A stretch of DNA of 64,000 nt from an uncultured Caproiciproducens sp. Lineage in GTDB: Bacteria; Bacillota; Clostridia; Oscillospirales; Acutalibacteraceae. The DNA lies in contig NZ_OY761810.1 of assembly GCF_963664915.1 (NCBI RefSeq), positions 2,246,661-2,310,660 of the forward strand. Reading direction: 5' to 3'. Shown in pieces: positions 14,984 to 22,534 of the stretch. Position 1 is the stretch's first letter. Each line of letters starts with the position of its first letter. The notes below the pieces were generated by a model that was not told where the DNA came from, did not search any database, and saw nothing but the letters and a program-made list of their open reading frames with translations. A program made the position numbers and the translations under genes.

Positions 14984-16069
14984 TTGAAAAAAGATACACG
15001 ACACAGAAAATACTTGCTTACAATTAATAATCCCGGCAAGGATTGGTCACATGAAAAAATCCGCGCTGTTCTTGATAAAATGCAGCTAAAATACTGGTGT
15101 ATGGCTGACGAACAGGGCTTGCAGGAACAAACCCCGCATACTCATGTGTTCCTTGTCGCTAACAGCCCCATTCGCTTTTCCACCGTCAAGGGCTGTTTCC
15201 CGACCGCCCATATTGACCCGGCTTGCGGCACTTCCGAAGAAAACCGGACTTATGTTCAAAAATCCGGGAAATGGACGGAGGATGAAAAATCCGATACCAG
15301 TATACCCGGCACATTCGAGGAATGGGGAGAACTGCCAACAGAGAACCCCGGTCAGCGCACCGATTGGGATATTGCGCTGGCTATGCTTGAGGACGGTCAC
15401 AGCGCAATGGATGTTATTCGAGTACAGACCCATTTAATGCGCTATCGTTCCACCTTGGAGCAAGTCAGGCAGGAACTGATTGCGGAGCAATTTCGAGATA
15501 CCTTTCGCATACTGGAAACAACCTACATATATGGCGCAACAGGGCTTGGCAAGACACGCTTTGTCATGGAGCGATATGGTTATGAAAATGTCTGCCAGAT
15601 AACCGGCTATCAGCATGGGTGCTTTGATAAGTACCAAAGTGAAGATGTAATTATCTTTGATGAATTTTTATCTAGCCTAAAAATTCAGGATATGAACAAT
15701 ATTTTGGATGGCTACCCGCTTATGCTGCCCTGCCGGTATGCAAACCGTGTGGCGTGTTATACAAAGGCGTACATCATCAGCAACATTCCGTTGGAATATC
15801 AGTATGCAAATGTACATGTGGAAACTCCTACAATCTGGTATGCCTTTATACGCCGTATTCACAAAGTTGTGCATTTTACTGACGAAAATCAGTATGACGA
15901 AATGACCACAAAGGAATATTTCTCGCCGCACCAAAAGGTGTTAGAAGGCTGGACGGAAATTGAAGAGACTGGCGATTTACCTTTTGACACCGATGAGTGC
16001 AAAAAATCCAAACCAATAGGGGGTGTTCCCAATGGCAAAAGCCAAAAAGCAGGGAACAGCCATCCCTAA
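14984..16069 (+). CDS. rep: CRESS-type replication initiator (HUH endonuclease + SF3 helicase)
   Basis: The 361-aa protein has the Rep layout of circular ssDNA viruses and pCRESS plasmids. Motif I is LLTINNP (11-17). Motif II is PHTHVFL with metal-binding H52 and H54. Motif III is ENRTYVQK with nucleophile Y90 and K93. The superfamily-3 helicase follows with Walker A GATGLGKT (184-191), Walker B VIIFDEF (222-228) and motif C YIISN (263-267). It would nick the adjacent TAGTATTAC origin, stay bound to the 5' end and unwind the strand. All motifs are intact. GAAGTGAG lies upstream of TTG 14984 at the normal distance. In this setting it may also serve as a relaxase. Confidence 0.93.
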   Translation: MKKDTRHRKYLLTINNPGKDWSHEKIRAVLDKMQLKYWCMADEQGLQEQTPHTHVFLVANSPIRFSTVKGCFPTAHIDPACGTSEENRTYVQKSGKWTEDEKSDTSIPGTFEEWGELPTENPGQRTDWDIALAMLEDGHSAMDVIRVQTHLMRYRSTLEQVRQELIAEQFRDTFRILETTYIYGATGLGKTRFVMERYGYENVCQITGYQHGCFDKYQSEDVIIFDEFLSSLKIQDMNNILDGYPLMLPCRYANRVACYTKAYIISNIPLEYQYANVHVETPTIWYAFIRRIHKVVHFTDENQYDEMTTKEYFSPHQKVLEGWTEIEETGDLPFDTDECKKSKPIGGVPNGKSQKAGNSHP

Positions 16070-16202
16070 ACATGAGTTGGAAGCCCTCGCCGAAACGCTT
16101 TATCCCGCCATTCGGGGATTTTTTGAAAGCGAACAGGGGCAAGCAGAGTTTAAGGCGTGGCAGGAGCAACAAAAAGAAAAAGCAGCGGAAAAACAAGGTT
16201 AA
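16032..16202 (+). CDS. 56-aa acidic-helical protein after rep
   Basis: ATG 16032 follows AGGGGG inside the 3' end of rep (38-bp overlap) and encodes 56 aa: a basic start (MAKAKKQG), IPKHELEALAETLYPAIRGFFE, then a charged helix rich in Gln, Lys and Glu. I associate this type of small protein with the end of such operons in clostridial elements, but its role is unknown. The overlap and ribosome site make it a convincing gene. Confidence 0.7.
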   Translation: MAKAKKQGTAIPKHELEALAETLYPAIRGFFESEQGQAEFKAWQEQQKEKAAEKQG

Positions 16203-16218
16203 TCTGTCCACGAAATAG

Positions 16219-16325
16219 CAAACGAGGGATAACCGTAAAAGGCTACCCCTCATTTCATTTTAGCTCCATGAAAACACAAAACCGAACAGCTCACCGATAA
16301 GGTGAATTTTTGGGTTATGTGCGTT
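16219..16325. repeat. ~107-bp repeat, copy 1 (double hairpin)
   Basis: This copy is about 87 percent identical by eye to 18611-18716. It holds two stem-loops: one from GAGGG…CCCTC followed by ATTTCATTTT (a plus-strand terminator for the rep operon), and one around CTCACC…GGTGA. Confidence 0.85.
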
Positions 16326-16360
16326 ATATAAACATTAGACGAAGATTATGCCGCTAGACT

Positions 16361-17320
16361 CTATGATTGATCCACAGTCAGTGATTTTGCAAATTCTATA
16401 CCTTTATTCAATAGCTTTCGCTTTACTTCTTTACCGTTACCTTCAACACTTTCAGCCTTGAACCACAGCTTTTCACGCTTAAAAACTCCATTCACTTGAT
16501 CTTTCGTTGCTGCTTCTCCAAAGATATCAATTACAAGACAAAGTACATCGGCGACTGTGAACCATTCTCCTTTTCCCTCGTTTGTTATGATATACATAAT
16601 CATCATCATTTTTTCTTTGAAATCCTTTAGTGCCTTCACTTCCGCATATTTGTCAAGGTTGAGTTCATCGCAATTTATACCAGCATAATCTGACTTTGCT
16701 TTAGTCCGAGGCTTGCGAACTTTTGTTGCTTTCTTTTCTTTTTTCTCTTTGGGCATGTATGAATTGATGTAGTCAATTCCATCATTAGATACTCGATAGG
16801 GTTTTGGCAATTTTTGCTCAACATCTGTTGCGTCCACGATTAGTCCTTTTTCAGCTAACTGATTAAGTGACATACTGATATTGGACGGTTTTGTTCTTCT
16901 TGCTTCATCATAATACTTTTCCAACTCATCTTTGGTAAAATATTTGGTGTTATTCTTAATTTCATCAAAATATGCTGAAAAGAGCGCAAATTCTTGTTCA
17001 GAAAGTGAACCATATTTTTTTAAAAAGGATGCAAGGCTCGTCCGAGAATAGTCTTCACCGCATCCTTGTTCTGGAAGAAAATCTGTGTTTTCAACGACCC
17101 TTTCTCCAGCCAAAAGTTGGGCGGGCTGTTCAGGCTGTTCAATATATTGAACAGCCTGAGTTATTCCACGAGTTCGCACAATGGCTTCAACTGCAGAGGG
17201 CAAAAGTGTAGTGGTGAAAATGCTACGCTCCCTCTCGACAAGGTCAGCAGATCCTTCCGCTTCAAACTTAATATCACCAATTTCAAACTTTACACGAATT
17301 TCTGTATTCTTATCGCTCAT
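16361..17320 (-). CDS. Uncharacterised protein with a winged-helix-like core
   Basis: The 319-aa protein is not recognised. Residues 1-~60 are acidic and mixed. About 85-195 looks like a winged helix (LSEQEFALFSAYF…FTKDELEKYYDEARRTKPSNISMSLNQLAEKGLI…PYRVSNDGIDYI). A Lys-rich linker (KKEKKATKVRKPRTKAK) and a second helical domain follow. Its start overlaps the stop of the upstream gene by 4 bp (ATGA), so both proteins are made together. The pair is flanked by two copies of a 107-bp repeat beside tRNA-Leu. A defence role is a guess from context. Confidence 0.75.
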   Translation of the reverse strand: MSDKNTEIRVKFEIGDIKFEAEGSADLVERERSIFTTTLLPSAVEAIVRTRGITQAVQYIEQPEQPAQLLAGERVVENTDFLPEQGCGEDYSRTSLASFLKKYGSLSEQEFALFSAYFDEIKNNTKYFTKDELEKYYDEARRTKPSNISMSLNQLAEKGLIVDATDVEQKLPKPYRVSNDGIDYINSYMPKEKKEKKATKVRKPRTKAKSDYAGINCDELNLDKYAEVKALKDFKEKMMMIMYIITNEGKGEWFTVADVLCLVIDIFGEAATKDQVNGVFKREKLWFKAESVEGNGKEVKRKLLNKGIEFAKSLTVDQS

Positions 17321-18057
17321 ACCATCAACCCTGCCTTATTATATAATTCTTCGAGCATCACTCTATAATTTAGTTTAATGTCATCAATATCTTTTTTCCC
17401 AGCCGTGTATGTAATGTTGTGCGCCGAGAAATTACCAACCATGCGAAATGTATCAAACTCATTCTTAATGCGCGACAGTTTTAGCACTGTATTATTTTTC
17501 GCCTTTTTTACAAGCCCATCAAGCATAATGTAGCCTGCACCAGCAGTATCTTTTATTTCATCGTCTATACCTAAATGTTGAAAAGAGATCACTAATAAAA
17601 CTTCGAATAATCGTCGCAACAATACAGCACAGGCATCATAGCAGTTATTAGCATATGAGTGATTTATTTGTGTAATAAGCTTATCTAAATAATTACGCTT
17701 CCCAAAGAATTTCGTTTCATCAAGTAGCTCGCTGTCTGATGCTATGGTTTCTGTATCTAGCCAGAAAGACCCTAGCTCTTGTTCAAGAATTTGTAGAACT
17801 ATCGGTATAAATTCATATTCCGATTTTGTGCCCTTCGCTAAGAGGAAAACTTTGTTTTTCCCTTTTAACAGCTTGTCCTTAAGGCGAGAGGTATTAGGCG
17901 CATTAAAGCCAGCTTTTTGCATTAGTTCAGTGATTAAGGCTGAAGTAAAGTGGAAATTTCCAGTTTCTTTTTGGTGATAGAAACACAGTAATTTTGCTCT
18001 ATCAACTTCGGTACAAGCGTCTAGATTTGTACTTTCAATAAATTGTAATAGCTGCAT
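17317..18057 (-). CDS. HEPN/DUF4145-like protein
   Basis: In this 246-aa protein, residues ~20-105 resemble the helix-wing pattern of its partner (FTSALITELMQKAGFNAPNTSRLKDKLLKG…YEFIPIVL). About 130-240 resembles DUF4145/HEPN: NCYDACAVLLRRLFEVLLV and the motif R…GNFSAHN, where HEPN RNases keep Arg and His. HEPN proteins often act as RNases in defence and toxin systems. ATG 18057 follows GAGGAA; the TTG at 18072 is part of that site. It leads a two-gene operon. Domain assignment is from patterns only. Confidence 0.7.
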   Translation of the reverse strand: MQLLQFIESTNLDACTEVDRAKLLCFYHQKETGNFHFTSALITELMQKAGFNAPNTSRLKDKLLKGKNKVFLLAKGTKSEYEFIPIVLQILEQELGSFWLDTETIASDSELLDETKFFGKRNYLDKLITQINHSYANNCYDACAVLLRRLFEVLLVISFQHLGIDDEIKDTAGAGYIMLDGLVKKAKNNTVLKLSRIKNEFDTFRMVGNFSAHNITYTAGKKDIDDIKLNYRVMLEELYNKAGLMV

Positions 18058-18610
18058 ATCTAAATTCCTCAAATCAGCTTAAATTCTCCTAATTGCTATA
18101 ATACTCTCAATACCAAATATCCACAATTGAAGATATTAATAGCAGTATCCTTTGAAGCATTTATGTATTAAACTCATATGGATATGTTAGCAGTTCACTT
18201 CGTTTTTTAGTTTTTCATCCTCAGATTTAATGTATTTTAAGGAGTATAGCGAAAGTACTTTACTGGATAACGCTCAATATTTTTTCTGTGTGCAAAATAC
18301 TTGAATGCGTCGGTTAGTAATGTTTCATTTTCAACTTCTTCTATCACGGCTATATAATCCATAAAAGGAACATTCATAAAGTACTTATTGTATAAAGTAT
18401 ATATCGAAATAGTCAATAAAGCAACGTATTTTAAGTAAATTATGGAAAAACACGGCGGTATGCTGAAACACGTCTGTGACGGGATTCTCATACTTTTACA
18501 TCATCTTATAACCTCTTAAGCAACATCCACCCTTGAACGTAATGCAAGCAAAAACGGGCAGAGTGTATTCCCTGTGGCAAAAATAAAGCTGGATTTGTTG
18601 GCAGAAACGA
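18058..18610. other. Gap between cargo genes and the second repeat
   Basis: Mostly AT-rich. A minus-strand frame (18237-18491) ends …DAFKYFAHRKNIERYPVKYFRYTP and may be a remnant, but has no ribosome site. Just before the repeat a plus-strand run ending at the TAA at 18622-18624 (…GQSVFPVAKIKLDLLAETTNEG) looks like the tail of a lost gene. No intact gene is supported. Confidence 0.35.
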
Positions 18611-18716
18611 CAAACGAGGGATAACCGTAAAGGCTGTCCCTCATTTCGTTTTAGCTCAATGAAAACACAAACCCGAACGCTTCACCGATAAAGTGAATGT
18701 TCGGGTTATGTGCGTT
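18611..18716. repeat. ~106-bp repeat, copy 2, ending at tRNA-Leu
   Basis: Near-copy of 16219-16325. It ends exactly at the base before the CCA end of tRNA-Leu. On the minus strand ACCCGAAC/GTTCGGGT (18671-18706) followed by GTTTGTGTTTT is the tRNA terminator. On the plus strand GAGGGA…TCCCTC is a second one. Confidence 0.85.
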
Positions 18717-18802
18717 TGGTGCCGGTGGTCGGACTTGAACCGACACGGTATTGCTACCAATGGATTTTGAGTCCATCACGTCTGCCATTCCATCACACCG
18801 GC
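18717..18802 (-). tRNA. tRNA-Leu (anticodon CAA)
   Basis: The 86-nt gene folds as a class II tRNA. The acceptor stem GCCGGTG/CACCGGC has encoded A-CCA. The anticodon stem ATGGA/TCCAT has the loop CTCAAAA (anticodon CAA), followed by a long variable arm and a T-arm with GGTTCAAGTCC. It reads UUG codons. Its 3' end is the edge of the accessory region. Confidence 0.96.
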
Positions 18803-18877
18803 ATGACAACGAGTTATATTATATAATAAACTGACAAAAAAATCAATATAAACCTGCAATGAAATTGAATAAAATAA

Positions 18878-18917
18878 AGCGGGACGCATAACCGGATAAT
18901 CGGTATGCGTCCCGCTT
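18878..18917 (-). terminator. Terminator of the rnf operon
   Basis: AAGCGGGACGCATA pairs with TATGCGTCCCGCTT with inner CCG/CGG. On the minus strand a TTTATTTTATT run follows. It lies 16 bp after rnfB. Confidence 0.85.
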
Positions 18918-18933
18918 ATTTCATTAGAATGTG

Positions 18934-19728
18934 TTATGCGTCAAACATAGTGATGCAGTGCCTTGGGCAGGCGCCTACGCAGTCGCCGCAGCCGATACAT
19001 TTGACCGGATCGACAACAGCTAGTGAATTCACAACGTGCACGGCATCATGCTGACAGATTTTTTCACATTTCATGCAGCCAATGCAGCCGATTTTACAGA
19101 CTTTGTTTGTAAGGGCGCCCTTGTCGCAGTTACTGCAGCGGACTACCGCCTGCTTCGTTGCGGGCACAAACGTGATCAGGTGCTTGGGGCAGGCTTTGAC
19201 ACACATGGAGCAGCCTCTGCACCGTGCGGGATCAATTTTCGCCACACCGTTGCAAACGCTGATCGCGCCGTACTGACAGGCATTCATGCAGTCGCCGAAG
19301 CCCATGCAGCCGTACTGGCAGCTTGCAACGCCGCCGGCGACAATCGCTGCGCCCGCGCAGGTTGCAATTCCTTCGTACTCCACCTTGTCGCTTGTATTGT
19401 CGTAACTGCCAAGGCAGTGTACCAAAGCGACCTTCGCCTCGACATCACCAGCGTCGCAGCCAAGGTAATCCGAAATGTCTTTGGCAACCGCTGCGCCACC
19501 CACGGTGCAAAGCCCCGGTTTTACTTCGCCGGCGGCCAATGCTTTTGCGTAGCCGTCACAGCCTGAAAATCCGCAGGCGCCGCAGTTGGCTCCCGGCAGC
19601 ATATCGCGGATTGCCTCTGCCTTTTCATCCTTTGGCACAGCCATGACAATGGACGCAATTGCGAGAATAAGGCCCGCTAAAAGGCCGATGCCGGCCACAA
19701 TCAGGACCGGAGTCAATATTTCATTCAT
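18934..19728 (-). CDS. rnfB: RnfB, iron-sulfur subunit of the Rnf complex
   Basis: The 264-aa protein is the electron-entry subunit of the membrane ferredoxin:NAD oxidoreductase, which pumps Na+ or H+. It has one N-terminal membrane anchor (1-29), then the 4Fe-4S domain GANCGACGFSGCDGYAKAL…C, then cysteine-rich ferredoxin repeats (CRGCSMCVKACP, CIGCMKCEKICQ, CIGCGDCVGACP). It receives electrons from ferredoxin. It is the last gene of rnfCDGEAB, 11 bp after rnfA, and is followed by the operon terminator. Confidence 0.97.
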   Translation of the reverse strand: MNEILTPVLIVAGIGLLAGLILAIASIVMAVPKDEKAEAIRDMLPGANCGACGFSGCDGYAKALAAGEVKPGLCTVGGAAVAKDISDYLGCDAGDVEAKVALVHCLGSYDNTSDKVEYEGIATCAGAAIVAGGVASCQYGCMGFGDCMNACQYGAISVCNGVAKIDPARCRGCSMCVKACPKHLITFVPATKQAVVRCSNCDKGALTNKVCKIGCIGCMKCEKICQHDAVHVVNSLAVVDPVKCIGCGDCVGACPRHCITMFDA

Positions 19729-19739
19729 ATCTGCATCTC

Positions 19740-20348
19740 CTAACCCAACATGCCGTCGACAAGACCCTGAAAACCGAGAAAGGACACGGCTGTCAGTGAC
19801 GCGGCGACCAGCGTGATCGGTAAACCCTGAAGGGACTTTGGAATATCGTTGTTTTCAATTCTCTCACGTATACCGGCAAAGATGACCATGGCCACTAGAA
19901 AACCGATGCCGGAACCGAATGCGTTCACGAGGGACTGGACATAACCAAAAGTCGGGTCGGACTGGCCCTTCTCAATCACCAGCATGGTCACGCCGAGTAC
20001 GGCGCAGTTCGTAGTGATGAGAGGAAGATAAATTCCAAGCGCGTTGTAAAGCACTGGAATATATTTTTTGAGCACGGTTTCAATAAACTGAACCAGTGCA
20101 GCGATAATTAAAATGAACACAATTGTCTGTAAATAAGCCAGGCCACGCGGCACCAAAATAAAGGTGTAGATCGGCCAGGTAACGGCGGTGGAAATCACCA
20201 TGACAACCGTGACCGCAATGCTCATGCCGGTTGCGGTATCCAGTTTCTTGGATACACCCAGAAACGGGCAGATGCCGAGAAATTTGTTAAGAATATAGTT
20301 TTCGGTCAATATGGCAGCTAAAAAGATGGCGACTAAACTCTTTATCAT
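19740..20348 (-). CDS. rnfA: RnfA, membrane subunit
   Basis: The 202-aa integral membrane protein has six hydrophobic segments and the family motifs NYILNKFLGICPFLGVSKK and TTNCAVLG. Conserved Cys residues in those motifs (CPF, NCA) bind the intramembrane iron-sulfur centre it shares with RnfE. It overlaps rnfE by 4 bp (ATGA). Confidence 0.97.
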   Translation of the reverse strand: MIKSLVAIFLAAILTENYILNKFLGICPFLGVSKKLDTATGMSIAVTVVMVISTAVTWPIYTFILVPRGLAYLQTIVFILIIAALVQFIETVLKKYIPVLYNALGIYLPLITTNCAVLGVTMLVIEKGQSDPTFGYVQSLVNAFGSGIGFLVAMVIFAGIRERIENNDIPKSLQGLPITLVAASLTAVSFLGFQGLVDGMLG

Positions 20349-21034
20349 TTCTTAGCACACTCCTTTTCTTTTTCACTCATCATGGAGCAGCTTCCGCAGA
20401 GCGGGCAGTTTTGGCAGCCCAGCTCTGCCGGCGCCTCTCCCTTGCCCACAGCCAGCTTATTGGCTAAAGCAATCAGCATGCCGAAGACGAAAAAGCCTCC
20501 GGGAGGGAGCAGGAAAATGATGATCGGTGACATGAAACCGGATGTGATCGGAAGGCCGAAAACCGTTCCCGCGCCGAGAAGTTCACGAATAATGCCCATA
20601 GCCAACAGAGTTGCGGTAAAACCCGCTCCCATGCCAAGAGCATCCAGAATGGACGGAAGAACTTTATTTTTGTTGGCAAACATTTCGGCTCTGCCAAGAA
20701 TGATACAGTTTACAACAATCAGAGGAAGGAAAATGCCCAGTGCAGCCTTCAGACTGGGTGAATATGCTTCGATCAGCATCTGTACAATGGTAACAAATCC
20801 GGCGATCAGGGTGATGTAACAGGGAATACGCACCTTGTCCGGTATCACTTTGCGAAGCAATGAGATAACCGTATTGGACCCTACCAGTACAAAGGTTGTT
20901 GCAAGGCCCATGCCGATTGCATTGCTTGCGGATGTGCTCAGCGCAAGCGTGGCACAGGTGCCAAGCACAAGGCGAAGAACAGGATTTTCTTTGATAATGC
21001 CCTTGCTGAATTCCTGCCATGGAGTTTTAGCCAT
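20345..21034 (-). CDS. rnfE: RnfE, membrane subunit with a Cys-rich tail
   Basis: The 229-aa paralogue of RnfA has NPVLRLVLGTCATLALS and the VNCIILGRAE motif with the paired Cys. ATG 21034 follows AAGGGGGG at the end of rnfG; an upstream in-frame start has none. Oddly, after the last membrane segment the C-terminus ends ELGCQNCPLCGSCSMMSEKEKECAKK, five cysteines that could hold an extra metal or Fe-S site. RnfE and RnfA form the ion-path core. Confidence 0.96.
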   Translation of the reverse strand: MAKTPWQEFSKGIIKENPVLRLVLGTCATLALSTSASNAIGMGLATTFVLVGSNTVISLLRKVIPDKVRIPCYITLIAGFVTIVQMLIEAYSPSLKAALGIFLPLIVVNCIILGRAEMFANKNKVLPSILDALGMGAGFTATLLAMGIIRELLGAGTVFGLPITSGFMSPIIIFLLPPGGFFVFGMLIALANKLAVGKGEAPAELGCQNCPLCGSCSMMSEKEKECAKK

Positions 21035-21035
21035 C

Positions 21036-21590
21036 TTATTCGCCCCCCTTAACTTTTTGATATTGTTCAATGGCTTCGTTGACACATTTTGTCACGGCTT
21101 TGCTGGTGATGGTGGCGCCCGTCATGGCTTCAATCTGCGTGTCTGTTGCGGTGCCGGATTTAATGACTTCAAATCCCTTTTCGGGAACGGACTTCTTGTA
21201 CTGGTCGCGGAAGCTTTCCTTCTCCGCGTTCAGGCCAAGGCCCGGTGTGTCGCTGATGGAAAGCAGGACGACGCCGGTGACCTTGCCGTCCTTGTCAATC
21301 CCAGTCATTACATTTATGTCGCCGCCGTAGCTTTTTGTTTTGGTTGTAAACACATATCCGGAAAGTTCGTTTCCGTTTTTACCGATAGCGTAGGTGCCGT
21401 CCTTGGAGTCTTCAAAATTCTTTGCTGCGGGAAGGACCAGCTGACGGGAAGCGGATTCGGTTTGCTTGTTGATCTCCACAATTTTGTCACGCGTCATCAG
21501 GTTTGTTCCTGCGAGAAGCACGGCGGTGATCAGGCAGATGACAAACAGCGTGATGGCAGGAGTCAGTACTTCTTTAGATTTTATTTTCAT
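21036..21590 (-). CDS. rnfG: RnfG, covalent-FMN subunit
   Basis: The 184-aa protein has one N-terminal membrane anchor and an FMN-binding domain outside the membrane. The flavinylation motif is visible near the C-terminus (IEAMTGATITSKAV; the second Thr of TGATIT takes FMN through a phosphoester). ApbE, which attaches it, is encoded just beyond rnfC. It overlaps rnfD by 4 bp. Confidence 0.96.
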   Translation of the reverse strand: MKIKSKEVLTPAITLFVICLITAVLLAGTNLMTRDKIVEINKQTESASRQLVLPAAKNFEDSKDGTYAIGKNGNELSGYVFTTKTKSYGGDINVMTGIDKDGKVTGVVLLSISDTPGLGLNAEKESFRDQYKKSVPEKGFEVIKSGTATDTQIEAMTGATITSKAVTKCVNEAIEQYQKVKGGE

Positions 21591-22534
21591 TTTTTAACAC
21601 GCTCCTTTCCAAATGCCAGCGGACGTGTTAAACGCTCAATGTGGGGCACCAAAAGGTTCATCAGGATGATTGAGAACGATACGCCCTCCGGAAGCTGACC
21701 GAACATGCGGATCAGCATGGTGATGACGCCCGCACCGACGGCAAAGACGATCTTGCCTTTGAGGTTGATCGGGGATGTGGAATAATCAGTTGCCATAAAA
21801 ATGGCGCCGAGCAGTAAACCGCCGGCCAGAAGATCAAACAGGACGCTTCTTCCGGCAATCAGCGAAATCACGGCGACTGTTCCTATGTAGCAAAGGGGGA
21901 TTACAGGGCTGATGACTTTGCGGACCACCAGATAGATGCCACCCAAAATCAGCGCAACCGCACAGGTTTCACCCAGACTGCCCGCACGCACGCCGACAAA
22001 CATATTCAGCAGTGTGGGCATGGTGCCGTTTGCACCGGTTTTCAAAATACCAAGTGGGGAAGCGGTCGTTATCGCGTCGGTCTGATGCAGATAATAGAAC
22101 GGCGTGTTCCATGTGCTCATCGGGGATGGGAACGAGGACATTAAAATGATACGCGCGGTAAGCGCGGGGTTGACAAAGTTCTGGCCGATTCCGCCGAACA
22201 TCTGCTTAACCACTACGATTGCCACAATGCCGCCGAAGATCACGATGAACGGGCTGACGCCCACTGGAACGTTGAACGCAATCAGAATTCCGGTAACTAC
22301 GGCGCTCAGGTCGCCGATCGTGTTTTCGCGCTTCATAACTTTTCGGCATACATATTCGCTTAAAACACAGGAGGCAACGGAGAAAAGAATCAGCACGAGG
22401 GCTTTTATTCCGAAAATAATAACGGAAGCAATCGCTGCCGGAGTCAGTGCAATGATGACATCGAGCATAATTTTGCGGGTTGTGGTGCCGCTTTTAATAT
22501 GCGGTGATGAGGATACGATTAATTTATCTACCAT
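21587..22534 (-). CDS. rnfD: RnfD, membrane covalent-FMN subunit
   Basis: The 315-aa polytopic protein of the RnfD/NqrB family has a flavinylation motif at DAITTASPLGILKTGA and the segment GGIGQNFVNPALTARI. It carries electrons through the membrane between RnfC and RnfG. Its start overlaps the rnfC stop by 1 bp (TAATG type). Confidence 0.96.
   Translation of the reverse strand: MVDKLIVSSSPHIKSGTTTRKIMLDVIIALTPAAIASVIIFGIKALVLILFSVASCVLSEYVCRKVMKRENTIGDLSAVVTGILIAFNVPVGVSPFIVIFGGIVAIVVVKQMFGGIGQNFVNPALTARIILMSSFPSPMSTWNTPFYYLHQTDAITTASPLGILKTGANGTMPTLLNMFVGVRAGSLGETCAVALILGGIYLVVRKVISPVIPLCYIGTVAVISLIAGRSVLFDLLAGGLLLGAIFMATDYSTSPINLKGKIVFAVGAGVITMLIRMFGQLPEGVSFSIILMNLLVPHIERLTRPLAFGKERVKK

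Noticed and set aside
19036-19566. Long plus-strand open frame opposite rnfB
   Set aside because: It is the shadow of a certain gene; no ribosome site or domain.
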